This document shows, one piece after another, positions 27,219 through 36,116 of a stretch of 64,000 nucleotides of DNA. The notes under the pieces are model-generated. The model worked only from the letters and a program-made list of their open reading frames with translations. It did no database searches and had not been told where the DNA came from. This stretch comes from Alcaligenaceae bacterium (GTDB lineage Bacteria > Pseudomonadota > Gammaproteobacteria > Burkholderiales > Burkholderiaceae_B): contig JAUNUJ010000003.1 in assembly GCA_030538235.1 (NCBI GenBank), forward strand, positions 124,001 through 188,000, written 5' to 3'. The position numbers and the translations under genes are program-made. How positions within the stretch are numbered: the first letter of the stretch is position 1; each line of letters begins with the position of its first letter.

Positions 27219-28112
27219 ATGCGATTTTTTGCCTTAATTTTTCTCGCTGTTGCGCTGTTTTATTTCCTCTCTTTTAACGCCGGCTCCGAACGGAACGATG
27301 GTCTCTACGATCGCGCAGAGTCCGGTGAGGTGGTGGCACAAAGACAGTTGGGTGCTCGTTTGATGAATAGTATCGATGGCGATAGGAATTACAGTGAAGC
27401 GCAAAAGTGGTTACTTAAGGCCGCTCAGCAAGGGGATGCGGAGGCTCAAGGTCTGCTTGGTGTGATGTATCAAAACGGTCTTGGCACAGCGGTCGATCAA
27501 GAAGAAGCCTTCAAGTGGTTCAAGTTATCGGCAGAGCAGGGATTAGCCGAGGCGCAGACGTTTTTGGCAGCCATGTACGAAGAGGGTAGGGGCACCACCA
27601 TTAATTATCAAGAGGCCTTTAAATGGCACGCGCGTGCTGCTGATCGGGACAATATCATTTCTCAAAATAGCTTGGGTATGATGTATATGGAGGGGCGTGG
27701 CGTGCCGCAGGATTATGCCAAGGGCAGAGAGCTTGTTCGTGCAGCGGCGGCGCGTGGTTACCCGCGAGCGATTTATAATCTGGCCACCATCAATGAACAA
27801 GGCATTGGCGGTGAGGTCAATATGCAAAATGCCCTGCGTTGGTATAAAAACGCCGCCTCTTTGGGGTTTGTTGATGCGCAATACCGATTAGCGACTTTGC
27901 ATTTGGAGGGGCGTGAGGTACCGCAAGATTATGCTGAGGCCCTAAGGTTTTATGCGATGGCGGCTGAGCAGAATCATGCGGGGGCGCATTATCAGTTAGG
28001 GCAAATGTATCGTCAGGGTTTGGGCACCGCCGCCCAACCTGAATTGGCCCGCAGCCATCTTGATAAAGCCTGTGAATTAGGTGAGCAGCAGGCCTGCGGT
28101 GTGATGGACTAA
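27219..28112 (+). CDS. Sel1-repeat (TPR-like) protein
   Basis: 297 residues. An N-terminal hydrophobic helix (FFALIFLAVALFYFLSF) is probably a membrane anchor or signal. About seven Sel1-like repeats of 36 residues follow, each with the AQxxLGxMYxxGxG...A..W pattern (for example AEAQGLLGVMYQNGLG, AIYNLATINEQGIGG). Such solenoids are protein-interaction scaffolds in the envelope. The C-terminus has two Cys (ACELGEQQACGVMD) that might form a disulfide. The partner is unknown. Confidence 0.88.
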   Translation: MRFFALIFLAVALFYFLSFNAGSERNDGLYDRAESGEVVAQRQLGARLMNSIDGDRNYSEAQKWLLKAAQQGDAEAQGLLGVMYQNGLGTAVDQEEAFKWFKLSAEQGLAEAQTFLAAMYEEGRGTTINYQEAFKWHARAADRDNIISQNSLGMMYMEGRGVPQDYAKGRELVRAAAARGYPRAIYNLATINEQGIGGEVNMQNALRWYKNAASLGFVDAQYRLATLHLEGREVPQDYAEALRFYAMAAEQNHAGAHYQLGQMYRQGLGTAAQPELARSHLDKACELGEQQACGVMD

Positions 28113-28134
28113 TGCGCTAAGGCTGAACCTGCTG

Positions 28135-29388
28135 CTAAAGTAAGAGCCAACCAATCACACCACCGACAATCACTACTAACCAGGGCGGTAATTTCCAGGC
28201 CATAAGCGCGGTTAGAGCAACTAAGGCTAAGGCAAAGTCTTTGCTGGAGCGAATGGCATCGACCCAGGCGTGGCTATAGAGCGCCGCCAGTAACAGACCA
28301 ACCACAGCGGCATTGACCCCCATCAGCGCGGCACGGATAATGCGGTGATGGCGTAGACTCTCCCAAAAAGGCAAAGCCCCGACCACTAATAAAAAAGATG
28401 GTAGGAAAATCGCCAACAAACAAATCATGCCTGTCATAAACGCACCATAAGGCGTGCTCATTGAGGCACCTAAAAAGGCCGCAAAGGTAAATAATGGACC
28501 CGGCATGGCTTGGGTTGCACCATAACCGGCTAAGAACGCCTCTGGACTGACTAAGCCATTGGGTACTGTTTCTGCTTGCAATAAAGGCAAGATCACATGA
28601 CCACCACCAAAGACTAAGGAACCCGCTCTGTAAAAGGCATCAAATAGCATCAAAGCCTGATTGGGAAAGAGCTTTGCCAACACCGGTAGGGCAAAAAGTA
28701 AGATAAAAAAGAGGCTTAACCAAACCACACCATGACTGCGTTTAATCGGTGTGCTGAGGGGGCTGTCTTGTTCATTTGCTTCAGGCTTAAAGATAAATGC
28801 TGCCAGTACAGCCGCGACCAACATGGCGCTAATTTGTCCCCAGGTGGAGGGAAAGAGTAATAAGTAACAGGTGACGGCGACCATGATGGTGATGCGTGGT
28901 CTATCGGGGCAAAGGCTACGAGTCATGCCCCATACCGCTTGCGCAATCACGGCCACCGCCACGATGGCTAAACCGTGTAAGGCTGAGGGTGGGATAATTT
29001 CGCTATTAGAGCTGATGCCGAAAGCAATTAAGATGAGGATTAAGGCCGATGGCATTGTAAAGCCTAACCAAGCGGCAAAGGCACCGGCGTAGCCGGCTTG
29101 AGAGATACCCAAGCCTAAACCCACTTGGCTGCTGGAGGGGCCGGGTAAGAAATGACATAAGGCGAGTAAATCGGCGTATTGACGCTCAGTCATCCAACGT
29201 CGACGGACGATTAACTCATCTCGAAAATAGCCCAGATGAGCAACCGGTCCACCAAATGAGGTCAGACCTAATCGTAAGAAGATCAGGAACACTGACCATG
29301 GACTGATTGAAGACTCGGGTTGCTGCTTAGACTTCGTTTCCTGCGGCGCCGGCGTACTTGAAGTTAAAGGTGTTTCTTTCATGCTCAT
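28135..29388 (-). CDS. chrA: ChrA-family (CHR) anion transporter
   Basis: About 417 residues, two homologous CHR domains. The first has GLTSFGGPVAHLGYFRDELI and LCHFLPGPSSSQVGLGLG, the second GSLVFGGGHVILPLL and GYGATQAMPGPLFTFAAFLG. Long CHR proteins export chromate, a sulfate analogue. The gene starts inside the rhodanese gene (ATG at 29388 or 29382, overlap about 60 bp in another frame), so translation is coupled. Its operon partners handle thiol sulfur, so the natural substrate could be a sulfur oxyanion; that is inference. Confidence 0.88.
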   Translation of the reverse strand: MSMKETPLTSSTPAPQETKSKQQPESSISPWSVFLIFLRLGLTSFGGPVAHLGYFRDELIVRRRWMTERQYADLLALCHFLPGPSSSQVGLGLGISQAGYAGAFAAWLGFTMPSALILILIAFGISSNSEIIPPSALHGLAIVAVAVIAQAVWGMTRSLCPDRPRITIMVAVTCYLLLFPSTWGQISAMLVAAVLAAFIFKPEANEQDSPLSTPIKRSHGVVWLSLFFILLFALPVLAKLFPNQALMLFDAFYRAGSLVFGGGHVILPLLQAETVPNGLVSPEAFLAGYGATQAMPGPLFTFAAFLGASMSTPYGAFMTGMICLLAIFLPSFLLVVGALPFWESLRHHRIIRAALMGVNAAVVGLLLAALYSHAWVDAIRSSKDFALALVALTALMAWKLPPWLVVIVGGVIGWLLL

Positions 29389-30982
29389 CAATTTGCGAAA
29401 TTAAATCGGTTTCCCATTTAAGGTATTGAATCGCGGCTGCCTTATTTCCGTGGTGTCTGTCATGCACGAAAAATAAGTAATCTATGCAGTCCTCGTTGCT
29501 GAGCATTGTCGCATCTTTGCTTAAGGCATGTGTTGTTTTTTCGAAAAAGCTCGCATCCACTTCAGATACATAAAGATGCTTAAAGCCTAATTGTTCGAGA
29601 TCGGCGGCAAGTAGGGAGTTTCTTGACGGTTTATCACCCAGTAATAAAATCGGTGTTGATTTCGGTGCGTTTAGGATGGTTTGTGCTGATGCGCTTTGAT
29701 TCAGTAAATGCGCTCTGTTTAGCCAGTGCGAATTCTGTAATCGACGCTTTCTAAAGTCCATACTGTTACGCGTATCGATAATTAGTAAATCAGCCTGTGC
29801 ACTGATAACGTCATCAAGTTGTTCGGCTGAAAGCTGTGTGCAGTGCTTTAATGGCAGCTCAAATCCGTGGCATTCCGGCAATAGCTCAGCTAGCTTATCA
29901 GGTGCTGCTTCAGCAGCGGGTAAAAGATAAACAGTCCAGCTTAATTGCTTTAACCATGAAGCAACTAGAGGAGCACGGATGCCATCCGTGTCAATCAACA
30001 CAATCGTGGCATTTCTGACCCCAATAAACTCATCGGTCGCTTGAATTAACTGACCGCCGGGAGTGTGACGTACTATCTGCGGCCATTGGGAGGCGGTAAA
30101 TTCGTTTTTTGTGCGGATATCACAAAGATATGTTGTGCTTTGCTCTGCTTTGAGTAAGTCGGCAAACTCGCTGAGCGTGATATCACTTAGTTCAAAGCGT
30201 TGTTTGAGTGCTTGGCCTTTTTCTTGAAGTGCCAGTTGTAGCGTCTCGTCAATGTGCTCGGGGTAGAGACGGTCGGAACCATGCTCAAGTTGGAAATCTT
30301 CTAAATACCAACCCTGAGTGCCATTTTCTAGCGCATAAATCGGATTTTTTAAACCGAAATTAATCAGACTTTGGGCGCCAATGATGCTGCGAGTTCGGCC
30401 CGCGCAATTAATTACAATGGTCGTCTCCTCGTCTCCGACCATTTGTGCGGCTCTTAGGGCTAGTTCACCATTGGGACAACAGGCGGCACCGGGAATATTC
30501 ATTTTCCGATATTCTTCAATCGGGCGCCCGTCAAGTATTAGCAGTTTTTTCGCAGGATCATTAATCAGTTTATTCAGTTCGTGAGCACTGAGGTGAGGGG
30601 TCTGGTACTCGATTTCCGCTAATTCACCAAAGGTCTTGCTAGGCAAATTGACCCCGGCAAAGGTATTAAAACCGGCGGCTTGCCAAGCGTCGATTCCACC
30701 ATCGAGATAACTTATATCGCCGTAGCCAAGCGCCTTTAAATTAGCACCGGCCTGTTGCAGCAAATGGTCTTGAACGGCATTGGCATAGAGCACAATGGGC
30801 GTTTTAAAGTTCGGTACTAACTCTCTAAAACGACATTCCAAGAGGCTATAGGGAATAGAGACCGCAAAGAAAAGATGCGACTCACCATATTGGCCATGCT
30901 CACGAATATCAATCAAAGCGAATTCCTGATGCTCGTTGAGCATGTCTTTTAATTGTAAAGCATTAACTTTTTTCATAAACAT
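29327..30982 (-). CDS. Multidomain rhodanese (four rhodanese-like domains)
   Basis: 551 residues with four rhodanese folds at about 5-110, 130-235, 270-375 and 390-490, then a helical tail. Only the second has an active-site Cys (VINCAGRTRSI). The others carry YANAVQD, LIDTDGIRA and LGDKPSRN at the equivalent loop and so should be catalytically inert. Rhodaneses carry sulfane sulfur as a cysteine persulfide. The gene follows the cysteine dioxygenase-like gene after 6 bp without an evident ribosome binding site, and its 3' end overlaps chrA. Confidence 0.88.
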   Translation of the reverse strand: MFMKKVNALQLKDMLNEHQEFALIDIREHGQYGESHLFFAVSIPYSLLECRFRELVPNFKTPIVLYANAVQDHLLQQAGANLKALGYGDISYLDGGIDAWQAAGFNTFAGVNLPSKTFGELAEIEYQTPHLSAHELNKLINDPAKKLLILDGRPIEEYRKMNIPGAACCPNGELALRAAQMVGDEETTIVINCAGRTRSIIGAQSLINFGLKNPIYALENGTQGWYLEDFQLEHGSDRLYPEHIDETLQLALQEKGQALKQRFELSDITLSEFADLLKAEQSTTYLCDIRTKNEFTASQWPQIVRHTPGGQLIQATDEFIGVRNATIVLIDTDGIRAPLVASWLKQLSWTVYLLPAAEAAPDKLAELLPECHGFELPLKHCTQLSAEQLDDVISAQADLLIIDTRNSMDFRKRRLQNSHWLNRAHLLNQSASAQTILNAPKSTPILLLGDKPSRNSLLAADLEQLGFKHLYVSEVDASFFEKTTHALSKDATMLSNEDCIDYLFFVHDRHHGNKAAAIQYLKWETDLISQIDEHERNTFNFKYAGAAGNEV

Positions 30983-30988
30983 AAGGCG

Positions 30989-31591
30989 TTAACGCGATTG
31001 CACACCAATGTCTTTGATGGTGTAGCTGTTGTCATCGAGATTAAAAGCTTTACGTTCGTTTAACATTTCAAGCGGACGACCGTAAAAATGTAAGTGACGA
31101 ATCACGTTATCCTCAATTTTAACAGCATGAATATCATCACCTAATAAAGCCACCCCATTGCCGGGTCCGACCATGACGGTATCACGTTGTCTTAAGGTCG
31201 CATGACCGGGCACGGAACCGTCATCGAGACGTTCATAGATAAAATTGGTTTCGGTGCCGACTACACCGGCGATACAGGCCCATGTGGTGTGATCGTGAGG
31301 AACTACTTTTTTACCGGGTTTCATGATATTGAGGTATAGAGCATAGCCATCATCGCTTTCTTTGTGAATCAAGTAGCGATTTTGTAAACTCTCGTTATCC
31401 GGCTCTTCATACTGCTCTAGGCACCACCAATCCTGATGAGAGGCGAGTTCAATCAGAGCGTGCATGACCCGATTTAAACTATCGCGATCCACGCTTTGAT
31501 TGAGGTATGATTTTGTTTGTTCAAATAGCGCTTGAACTGCTGCTTCTTTGAGAGTGGCCTGCTCAGCAGTTAACGGTTTGATATTGCTCAT
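30989..31591 (-). CDS. Cysteine dioxygenase-family thiol dioxygenase
   Basis: A 200-residue cupin. Iron ligands are visible as two His in VPHDHTTWACIAGVVG (about 98-101) and a third in DDIHAVKI (about 153), with HLHFYGRPLEML after it. Bacterial members oxidise cysteine to the sulfinate, and some prefer 3-mercaptopropionate; the substrate cannot be settled here. GAGGAG precedes the ATG. It is first in the operon with the rhodanese and ChrA genes. Confidence 0.88.
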   Translation of the reverse strand: MSNIKPLTAEQATLKEAAVQALFEQTKSYLNQSVDRDSLNRVMHALIELASHQDWWCLEQYEEPDNESLQNRYLIHKESDDGYALYLNIMKPGKKVVPHDHTTWACIAGVVGTETNFIYERLDDGSVPGHATLRQRDTVMVGPGNGVALLGDDIHAVKIEDNVIRHLHFYGRPLEMLNERKAFNLDDNSYTIKDIGVQSR

Positions 31592-31752
31592 GAGATGCTC
31601 CTCGTACCTTATTTTTTTATTAATAAAATGCAGTGTAGCAGATAGAATTATGCATGAGTTATGGCATTTCTCAAGGACCCATTTAGTAATTAGAAAGATT
31701 CAGCCGCTATTTAGGCTAAGATATTTATATAAGGTATATGGAGAGGACAGAT

Positions 31753-32364
31753 ATGGACAATATTTATTCAATTGACGGGATTATCCCGGTAGTTCATGAG
31801 ACGGCTTTTGTACATCCCACCGCAGTCATTATCGGTGATGTGATCATTGGTCCCGGTGTTTATGTCGGGCCCATGGCCAGTCTGCGTGGGGATTATGGTC
31901 GCATCATCATGAAAGAGGGCTCAAATATCCAGGATACTTGCGTGATTCACGGTGATGGTCGTCAGGATACCATTGTCGAGGAAGATGGTCATATCGGTCA
32001 CGGAGCGGTGCTGCATGGTTGTGTGATTGGGCGTAATGTCCTTGTCGGGATGAATGCAGTGGTGATGGATGAGGTGCATGTGGGGGCCAATAGCATCATC
32101 GGTGCCATGGCCTTCGTTAAAAAGGGCATGGAAATACCTGAGTACAGCCTGGTTGCTGGGGCGCCCGCAAAAATCATAAAAACACTGAGCGATGACGATT
32201 TAAAGCATAAAGTGTTAGGCACTCATAAGTACCAGCGTTTAGTCAGACGTAGTTTGGCTAGTCTGGAGCGAGTACAGCCTTTGCGTGAGGTGCCTGCTGA
32301 TCGTCCGCGTCTCACACCGGAACAAATTTTACCGGAATATTTATTAGATGATTTGAAGAGGTAA
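31753..32364 (+). CDS. Gamma-carbonic-anhydrase-like hexapeptide protein (PaaY/CaiE type)
   Basis: About 203 residues of left-handed beta-helix with hexapeptide repeats from residue 20 to 140. Metal-binding His candidates are in [21 protein letters not shown]. The C-terminal helix after [16 protein letters not shown] matches PaaY/CaiE-like proteins. PaaY is a thioesterase helper in phenylacetate degradation, but no paa gene is near. AGGA five bases before the ATG at 31753 favours that start over a frame opening at 31738. PLPBP follows after 8 bp. Confidence 0.86.
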   Translation: MDNIYSIDGIIPVVHETAFVHPTAVIIGDVIIGPGVYVGPMASLRGDYGRIIMKEGSNIQDTCVIHGDGRQDTIVEEDGHIGHGAVLHGCVIGRNVLVGMNAVVMDEVHVGANSIIGAMAFVKKGMEIPEYSLVAGAPAKIIKTLSDDDLKHKVLGTHKYQRLVRRSLASLERVQPLREVPADRPRLTPEQILPEYLLDDLKR

Positions 32365-32372
32365 TTAACTAT

Positions 32373-33131
32373 ATGGCGCTGTTTGCACCTGAAAAAATCA
32401 AAGAAAATTTTGAATTATTACAACAACGTATTGTTGAGTGTTGTGAGCGAGTTGGCCGCAACCCGGATGAGGTGCGTTTAATTCCTGTGACCAAGGAGTT
32501 TTCACCGGCGGTTATTGAGCTTGCTTATGCTTGTGGCTATAAGCAGGTTGGTGAAAATAAAGTGCAGGAGCTTGTCGATAAGCACGAGGCCCTTAAGCGG
32601 GATGGTGCTTATGAGGATTTGGAGTTAATTTTAATTGGCCATTTGCAGAGTAATAAAGCGCGTTTTTTGACGGATTATGTCAGTGAGTTTCATGCGTTGG
32701 ATTCCTTACGTTTGGCGGCTCGTATTGATCGTTTTATGGAGGAAGCGGGTCGAGTTTTGCCGGTCTATGTACAGGTTAATACCAGTGAGGAAGAGAGTAA
32801 GTACGGCCTTCCCGCCTCGCAGGCACTAGCGTTTATTGATGAATGCGCTCAATTCAAGCATCTACGAGTGGTGGGCTTAATGACTTTGGCCATCAACAGT
32901 AAACATGATGATGAAGTGCGCCAATGTTTCCGTAGTTTGAGAGAGTTGCGTGACCAAGCTCAAGCTAAGCATCCGCAGCTAAGCCGTTTATCGATGGGCA
33001 TGTCGGGTGATTTTGAGATTGCAATTGAAGAGGGCGCAACGGATATTCGGGTGGGGCAAATGATTTTCGGGCCGCGCGATATCCCCAATGAATTGGATCA
33101 TTTCTGGCCTGAAGCCACAGCACGTCAGTAA
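32373..33131 (+). CDS. PLP homeostasis protein (YggS/PLPBP)
   Basis: A 252-residue alanine-racemase-fold protein that binds pyridoxal phosphate and helps regulate vitamin B6 and amino-acid pools. The PLP lysine lies in RLIPVTKEFSPAVI (about 36). QVGENKVQEL, FIGHLQSNKA-type (LIGHLQSNKARFL) and the end GMSGDFEIAIEEGAT, IRVGQMIFG are family blocks. Length is slightly above the usual 230 residues. A terminator follows. Confidence 0.95.
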   Translation: MALFAPEKIKENFELLQQRIVECCERVGRNPDEVRLIPVTKEFSPAVIELAYACGYKQVGENKVQELVDKHEALKRDGAYEDLELILIGHLQSNKARFLTDYVSEFHALDSLRLAARIDRFMEEAGRVLPVYVQVNTSEEESKYGLPASQALAFIDECAQFKHLRVVGLMTLAINSKHDDEVRQCFRSLRELRDQAQAKHPQLSRLSMGMSGDFEIAIEEGATDIRVGQMIFGPRDIPNELDHFWPEATARQ

Positions 33132-33157
33132 TCGTTTAAATCGAGACCTATCGATAG

Positions 33158-33188
33158 AACTGCTCCACCGGATTGGCGGAGCAGTTTT
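33158..33188 (+). terminator. Terminator after PLPBP gene
   Basis: AACTGCTCC (33158-33166) pairs perfectly with GGAGCAGTT (33178-33186), followed by a T run. It may also serve the convergent nhaA gene. Confidence 0.8.
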
Positions 33189-33199
33189 GTTGTGTGTAA

Positions 33200-34396
33200 T
33201 TACTTGTGTGTTGTCTCACTAGGGGCGAATTTTAAGATACTAAAGCCGATCACCGCCGACAAGATTGAACCGATAAAGACACCGATTTTAGCGAGATCCT
33301 GATGTGCCGGCTCAACAAAGGCCAACATTCCAATAAAGAGACTCATGGTAAAACCGATACCGCACAGTATTGATACACCGTATAGTTGCAACCAACTGGC
33401 ACCTCTGGGCTTTTGCGCAAAACCGCTTTTAACAATCAGGTAAATGGTACCGAAAATACCGATTTGCTTCCCAATAAATAGACCAAGAGCAATACCGAGC
33501 ACGACCGGATGGAAAAGTTGCTCGACAGAGAAGGCGCCAAAGGACACACCGGCGTTAGCAAAGCCGAAGATCGGGATAATTAAAAATGAAACCCAGTTCG
33601 ATAGAGCATGCTCCCAGCGTAACAACAGGGGTTCAGCATCGGTATGTGTTGCGGGTGCGAGCTCATCCTCTTCGCTACCCGGTGCCGCGACCGGAATGCT
33701 AAAGGCTAGGATCACGCCGGCCAACGTAGCATGGATACCGGAGTTCAGAATCAACCACCATAGTAATAAGCCGAGACCAATATAGGCCGGGCTCTTCTGA
33801 TAGTTTTTGAGATTTAAACGAAGCAGCGCCGCAATCACTAGTACTGCGATTAATAAATAAATAATTTGCAGTTGGTGGGTATAGAAAAGACCAATAATGA
33901 CAATCACAATCAGGTCATCAATCACTGCTAGGGCCATTAAAAAGATTTTCAAGGACATCGGCACGCGACTGCCTACCAACGCTAAAACACCTAGCGCAAA
34001 GGCAATGTCGGTGGCTGCCGGAGAGGCCCAGCCGGGGGCAGTGAGTGGATTATCCCAGTTAAAGTAGAGATAAATCAGGGCCGGGATAGTCACGCCTGCA
34101 AAGGCCGCCGCAAAGGGCAAAATACGTTTTTGGCGAGTACCTAAGTCTCCAATCAGGAGCTCTCTTTTGACCTCTAAACCAACGAGTAAAAAGAACACGG
34201 CCATTAAGGCATCATTAATCCAGTGCAAGACGGAAAGATTGAATATCTTCGATTCGAGCACGGAAAAATAGCTAGCGGCTAAACCGGAGTTGGCAAAAAT
34301 CACCCCTAATATAGAGGCCAGAATAAGAATGACGCCGGCGGCTTGCTGGCTATTGAGAATTTTGGAGATTAAGCTTTGCTTGTTGCTGTGATTCAT
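33200..34396 (-). CDS. nhaA: Na+/H+ antiporter NhaA
   Basis: 398 residues with about 12 transmembrane helices. The two essential aspartates are in ALAVIDDLIVIVIIG. WINDALMAVFFLLVGLEVKRE, SPAATDIAFALGVLAL and CGIGFTMSLFIGMLAF are NhaA hallmarks. It exports Na+ in exchange for protons across the inner membrane. A 305-bp leader separates it from the divergent NlpE-like gene. No nhaR regulator is adjacent. Confidence 0.96.
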   Translation of the reverse strand: MNHSNKQSLISKILNSQQAAGVILILASILGVIFANSGLAASYFSVLESKIFNLSVLHWINDALMAVFFLLVGLEVKRELLIGDLGTRQKRILPFAAAFAGVTIPALIYLYFNWDNPLTAPGWASPAATDIAFALGVLALVGSRVPMSLKIFLMALAVIDDLIVIVIIGLFYTHQLQIIYLLIAVLVIAALLRLNLKNYQKSPAYIGLGLLLWWLILNSGIHATLAGVILAFSIPVAAPGSEEDELAPATHTDAEPLLLRWEHALSNWVSFLIIPIFGFANAGVSFGAFSVEQLFHPVVLGIALGLFIGKQIGIFGTIYLIVKSGFAQKPRGASWLQLYGVSILCGIGFTMSLFIGMLAFVEPAHQDLAKIGVFIGSILSAVIGFSILKFAPSETTHK

Positions 34397-34701
34397 TAGA
34401 TTGAGTTAAGTCATTTAGTTAATTAAAGAACTTAATTTTTGATGAGTAAAGGGCGTCATTCTACCATCTATTCAGAATCTTGTAAGCAGAGAAAACCCTC
34501 TAAAAGTGCTGTTTTACAAATTATTTAGAGTTAGTAAGCGCTACTTTTCAGGCTGATTTAAAGTCGGATACTGATATTTACTTACTTTTTAACACGAAAT
34601 TTAATGCCCACTGACTTTGTAACAGACTAAGCTAGGAACTGCATTATTAAAGTCTAAACTATTAATGAGATTAATTTTTCAGCTTATCAAGGAGAAAAAA
34701 G
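34397..34701. other. Divergent promoter region, nhaA / NlpE-like gene
   Basis: AT-rich, no gene on either strand. GGAGAA lies just before the ATG at 34702. I saw no clear operator or riboswitch. Confidence 0.5.
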
Positions 34702-35244
34702 ATGAAAAAATTAGCATTTATTTTAAGTGCCTCAATGGCGCTAGTTTCAACCGCTTATGCACAAACCGCCGTCGATGTCGAGGCCACTGATGATTTAAAT
34801 CGCAGTGCAGAAATAAAAATTGTCGAACGAGAGGTGGTGGCTACAGAAGTCGCTGAAGATTTAGTACGAGTTGATGAAACCGTGACCGTCACGGAAATTA
34901 CGCCTAATCAAGTGGCAGGGGCTGAAGAGGTGGTGGAGCCTTTAGTCGGTGGTATAGAGGGACGTTGGATCGGTACTGTGCCTTGTGCCTCATGTCCCGG
35001 CATTGATGTGGATTTAACGCTAAATAGCGATGGTACTTTCACTGTGATTGAACAATACCAAGAAAATGTCGAGGCAAATTTTAATTCTACCGGGGTCGCT
35101 ACTTATGTTGCGGATACGGGTATTTTGACCCTAAAAATGACCGATGGTGAAAGTCGTATCATGCATCTGCAAGAGGATCAGTTACTATATATAGACGCTG
35201 ACGGCAATGCGCTTCCTGATTATATGTTAAAAAGAGCGCAGTAA
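34702..35244 (+). CDS. NlpE N-terminal-domain protein, periplasmic
   Basis: 180 residues. A signal peptide (MKKLAFILSASMALVSTAYA) precedes a Val/Glu-rich linker (about 22-85) and an NlpE-like domain (about 90-180). That domain has GRWIGTVPCASCPGIDVDLT, including the CxxC motif of NlpE. In enterobacteria NlpE is an outer-membrane sensor feeding the Cpx response and linked to copper and adhesion. There is no lipobox Cys here, so it is probably soluble in the periplasm. It is paralogous to the next gene. Confidence 0.78.
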   Translation: MKKLAFILSASMALVSTAYAQTAVDVEATDDLNRSAEIKIVEREVVATEVAEDLVRVDETVTVTEITPNQVAGAEEVVEPLVGGIEGRWIGTVPCASCPGIDVDLTLNSDGTFTVIEQYQENVEANFNSTGVATYVADTGILTLKMTDGESRIMHLQEDQLLYIDADGNALPDYMLKRAQ

Positions 35245-35283
35245 AAAGTCGTTCACATATGAATTAGTCCCTTAGGAAGCTTT

Positions 35284-36054
35284 ATGAAAAAGTTTGCATT
35301 TGCTTTGATCGGTGTAGCCGCTGCTTTGTCTACCGCCTGTGCCCAAGCCACCAAAGAAACTCAAGAGATGAGTGTCAGAGAAGCGGTAACCGCCGAAACA
35401 ACGCCTGGTCAATCCATCGGGGATCCAACCCCCCAGGTGGTTGATTGGGATGGTCGTTGGAGCGGGGTGATTCCTTGTGACAATTGTCCGGGCATTGAGG
35501 TTGATTTAACCTTCAACAATGACGGCAGTTATCGACTCAGAGAGGCTAAACTGGAATCGCTAGAGGCGCCTTCACTAAGTGAGGGAACCGTCAGTTGGGA
35601 GGAGTCTACGCGCATTCTTACGTTGACTAGTTCTAGCAATGACACCAAGCAATTGCTATTTGCTGAGGGCGGAGCCGTCTATCTTGATGAACAAGGCAAT
35701 CCGCTACCTGATTATCAGTTAAATAAACAGGCAGAGTACAGAGCACACGCGCAGCAATTAATCTTGCCTTTACAAAGCATTCGTGTAGAAGATAATCAGG
35801 TGTTTTTTAAGGGCTTATTAAACTTTAAAGAGCGGCAAAATGGCGGGTTCCAATCGGTCAAGGGCGAGGCTGTGATTGATTGCGCTAAAAAGCATGTGAC
35901 TTTTAGGGATGCCAGTTACTATCCTCAGGTCGATGCCATTGGTGAACGTATTGTTAATATTTCACAAATGGTCAGAGGCGGTTGGAGTTTAGGCGATAGC
36001 GCGGAGGAAAGCGTGTTTGTACAGGTAGCAGAGACTTTTTGTCCGCAGATGTAG
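35284..36054 (+). CDS. NlpE-like protein with surface-adhesin-E-like C-terminal domain
   Basis: 256 residues. The signal peptide ends LSTACAQ; its Cys has no good lipobox (Ser at -3), so a lipoprotein is possible but unsure. An NlpE-like domain (about 52-150) has GRWSGVIPCDNCPGIEVDLT with CxxC. The C-terminal part (about 155-256), with VIDCAKKHVTFRDASYY and a final Cys in ETFCPQM, resembles surface-adhesin E-type domains. It lies 39 bp after its shorter paralogue, suggesting tandem duplication followed by gain or loss of the second domain. Confidence 0.75.
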   Translation: MKKFAFALIGVAAALSTACAQATKETQEMSVREAVTAETTPGQSIGDPTPQVVDWDGRWSGVIPCDNCPGIEVDLTFNNDGSYRLREAKLESLEAPSLSEGTVSWEESTRILTLTSSSNDTKQLLFAEGGAVYLDEQGNPLPDYQLNKQAEYRAHAQQLILPLQSIRVEDNQVFFKGLLNFKERQNGGFQSVKGEAVIDCAKKHVTFRDASYYPQVDAIGERIVNISQMVRGGWSLGDSAEESVFVQVAETFCPQM

Positions 36055-36073
36055 ATTTAATTTATATGCATAG

Positions 36074-36107
36074 AAAAAAAGCTTCGGTTTTATATCGACG
36101 CTTTTTT
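36074..36107 (+). terminator. Terminator, NlpE-like operon
   Basis: AAAAAAGC and inner TCG pair with CGA and GCTTTTTT around one T/C mismatch, ending in six T. The A-rich left arm also provides a T run on the minus strand, so it may work for the convergent gene as well. Confidence 0.75.
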
Positions 36108-36116
36108 GCTGCTTAC

